DNA from: Microbacterium suaedae
GTDB taxonomy: Bacteria; Actinomycetota; Actinomycetes; Actinomycetales; Microbacteriaceae
Direction: 5' to 3'
Assembly: GCF_003254645.1 (NCBI RefSeq)
Contig: NZ_PNFD01000003.1
Coordinates: 1 to 64,000 of the forward strand
DNA length: 64,000 nt
Below, piece after piece: positions 63,695 to 64,000 of this stretch. The first letter of the stretch is position 1. The number at the start of each line of letters is the position of its first letter. Both the position numbers and the translations under genes were made by a program. The notes under the pieces are model-generated. The model saw only the letters and a list, made by a program, of their open reading frames with translations, did no database searches and had not been told where the DNA came from.

Positions 63695-64000
63695 TCACTC
63701 CCCCCACGCCCAGCGCTGGGGGTGGAAGTTGCCGAGCGAGTCCTGCTCGACCCCGGTCAGGCCGCTGTCGATCACCGAGACCTGGTAGACGGGGTTCGGA
63801 AGCCACATGACGGGGAGCTCGGTCGCGCCGTACGCCGAGTACTCCTGCATGGCGGTCTCGTCCCCGGCCTCGAGGGTCTTTGCGATCCGCTCGTTCATCT
63901 CAGCGTCGTCGTACGATCCGAAGTTCGAACCGCCTCCGGTGGAGAACAGCTGCTCGCCGGTCGGGTAGGCGGGGAAGTACCACGAACCCGCGGTCCCGAA
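63695..64000 (-). CDS. Peptide ABC substrate-binding protein, C-terminal part
   Basis: Open from the right edge to the stop at 63695; about 101 residues seen. Ends with LPNPVYQVSVIDSGLTGVEQDSLGNFHPQRWAWGE, the usual C-terminus of family-5 peptide-binding proteins, and GSYDDAEMNERI fits the last lobe. First gene of the operon; start and signal peptide lie outside the window. Confidence 0.88.
   Translation of the reverse strand, partial: FGTAGSWYFPAYPTGEQLFSTGGGSNFGSYDDAEMNERIAKTLEAGDETAMQEYSAYGATELPVMWLPNPVYQVSVIDSGLTGVEQDSLGNFHPQRWAWGE

Overview
The window looks like a chromosomal segment of a high-GC actinobacterium, most likely Microbacteriaceae (Microbacterium-like). This is inferred from the very high GC, the DUF3073, TIGR02611 and CU044_5270 families, a CebR-type cellobiose operon, choice-of-anchor G surface protein, and many GTGA/ATGA operon overlaps and leaderless starts. 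No tRNA, rRNA, CRISPR array, insertion sequence or phage gene was recognised.

Layout. 1-2900 is a surface protein (choice-of-anchor G) that runs off the left edge. 3-10 kb holds RecQ, an ECF-type vitamin importer with both ATPases and the T subunit fused, a VanY-like carboxypeptidase and an aldose epimerase. 10-22 kb holds a DEAD-box helicase with a huge Arg/Gly/Asp-rich N-terminus, a regulator/MFS pair, an RND exporter, a usp-crcB-crcB operon, DUF3073 and another MFS protein. 22-28.4 kb is an accessory module: a MacB-like ABC exporter, its adaptor, a lipoprotein and a small secreted I36-like protein, divergent from an ECF sigma factor and a CU044_5270 protein. 28.5-32 kb holds regulators (PadR, MerR-TipAS) and small membrane proteins.

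32-56 kb carries purine genes purM-purF, purD, purC and purS-purQ, interleaved with a BisC-like molybdoenzyme, a GH3 glucosidase, a uracil permease and a complete cebE-cebF-cebG-bgl-cebR cellobiose operon with two CebR-type operators. 56-64 kb holds a 2-hydroxyacid dehydrogenase with tandem copies of its own 3' end, then a leftward peptide ABC-M81 peptidase-CutC-ROK kinase operon that runs off the right edge.

Three things stand out. First, at least fifteen long-stem palindromic elements of about 60-100 bp are scattered between genes, and one sits inside the macB-like gene. Two classes recur with related arms (CACAACGCAGTCAATT and CACAACGACGCCAATT). Second, GGATCC is very abundant in most genes but absent from a few stretches, much like a highly iterated palindrome. 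Third, the divergent ECF sigma/secreted-protein module has a bipartite motif, GTCACA-N10-GTCGGCAAACAA, facing each way, which suggests one sigma factor drives both its own operon and the exporter operon.
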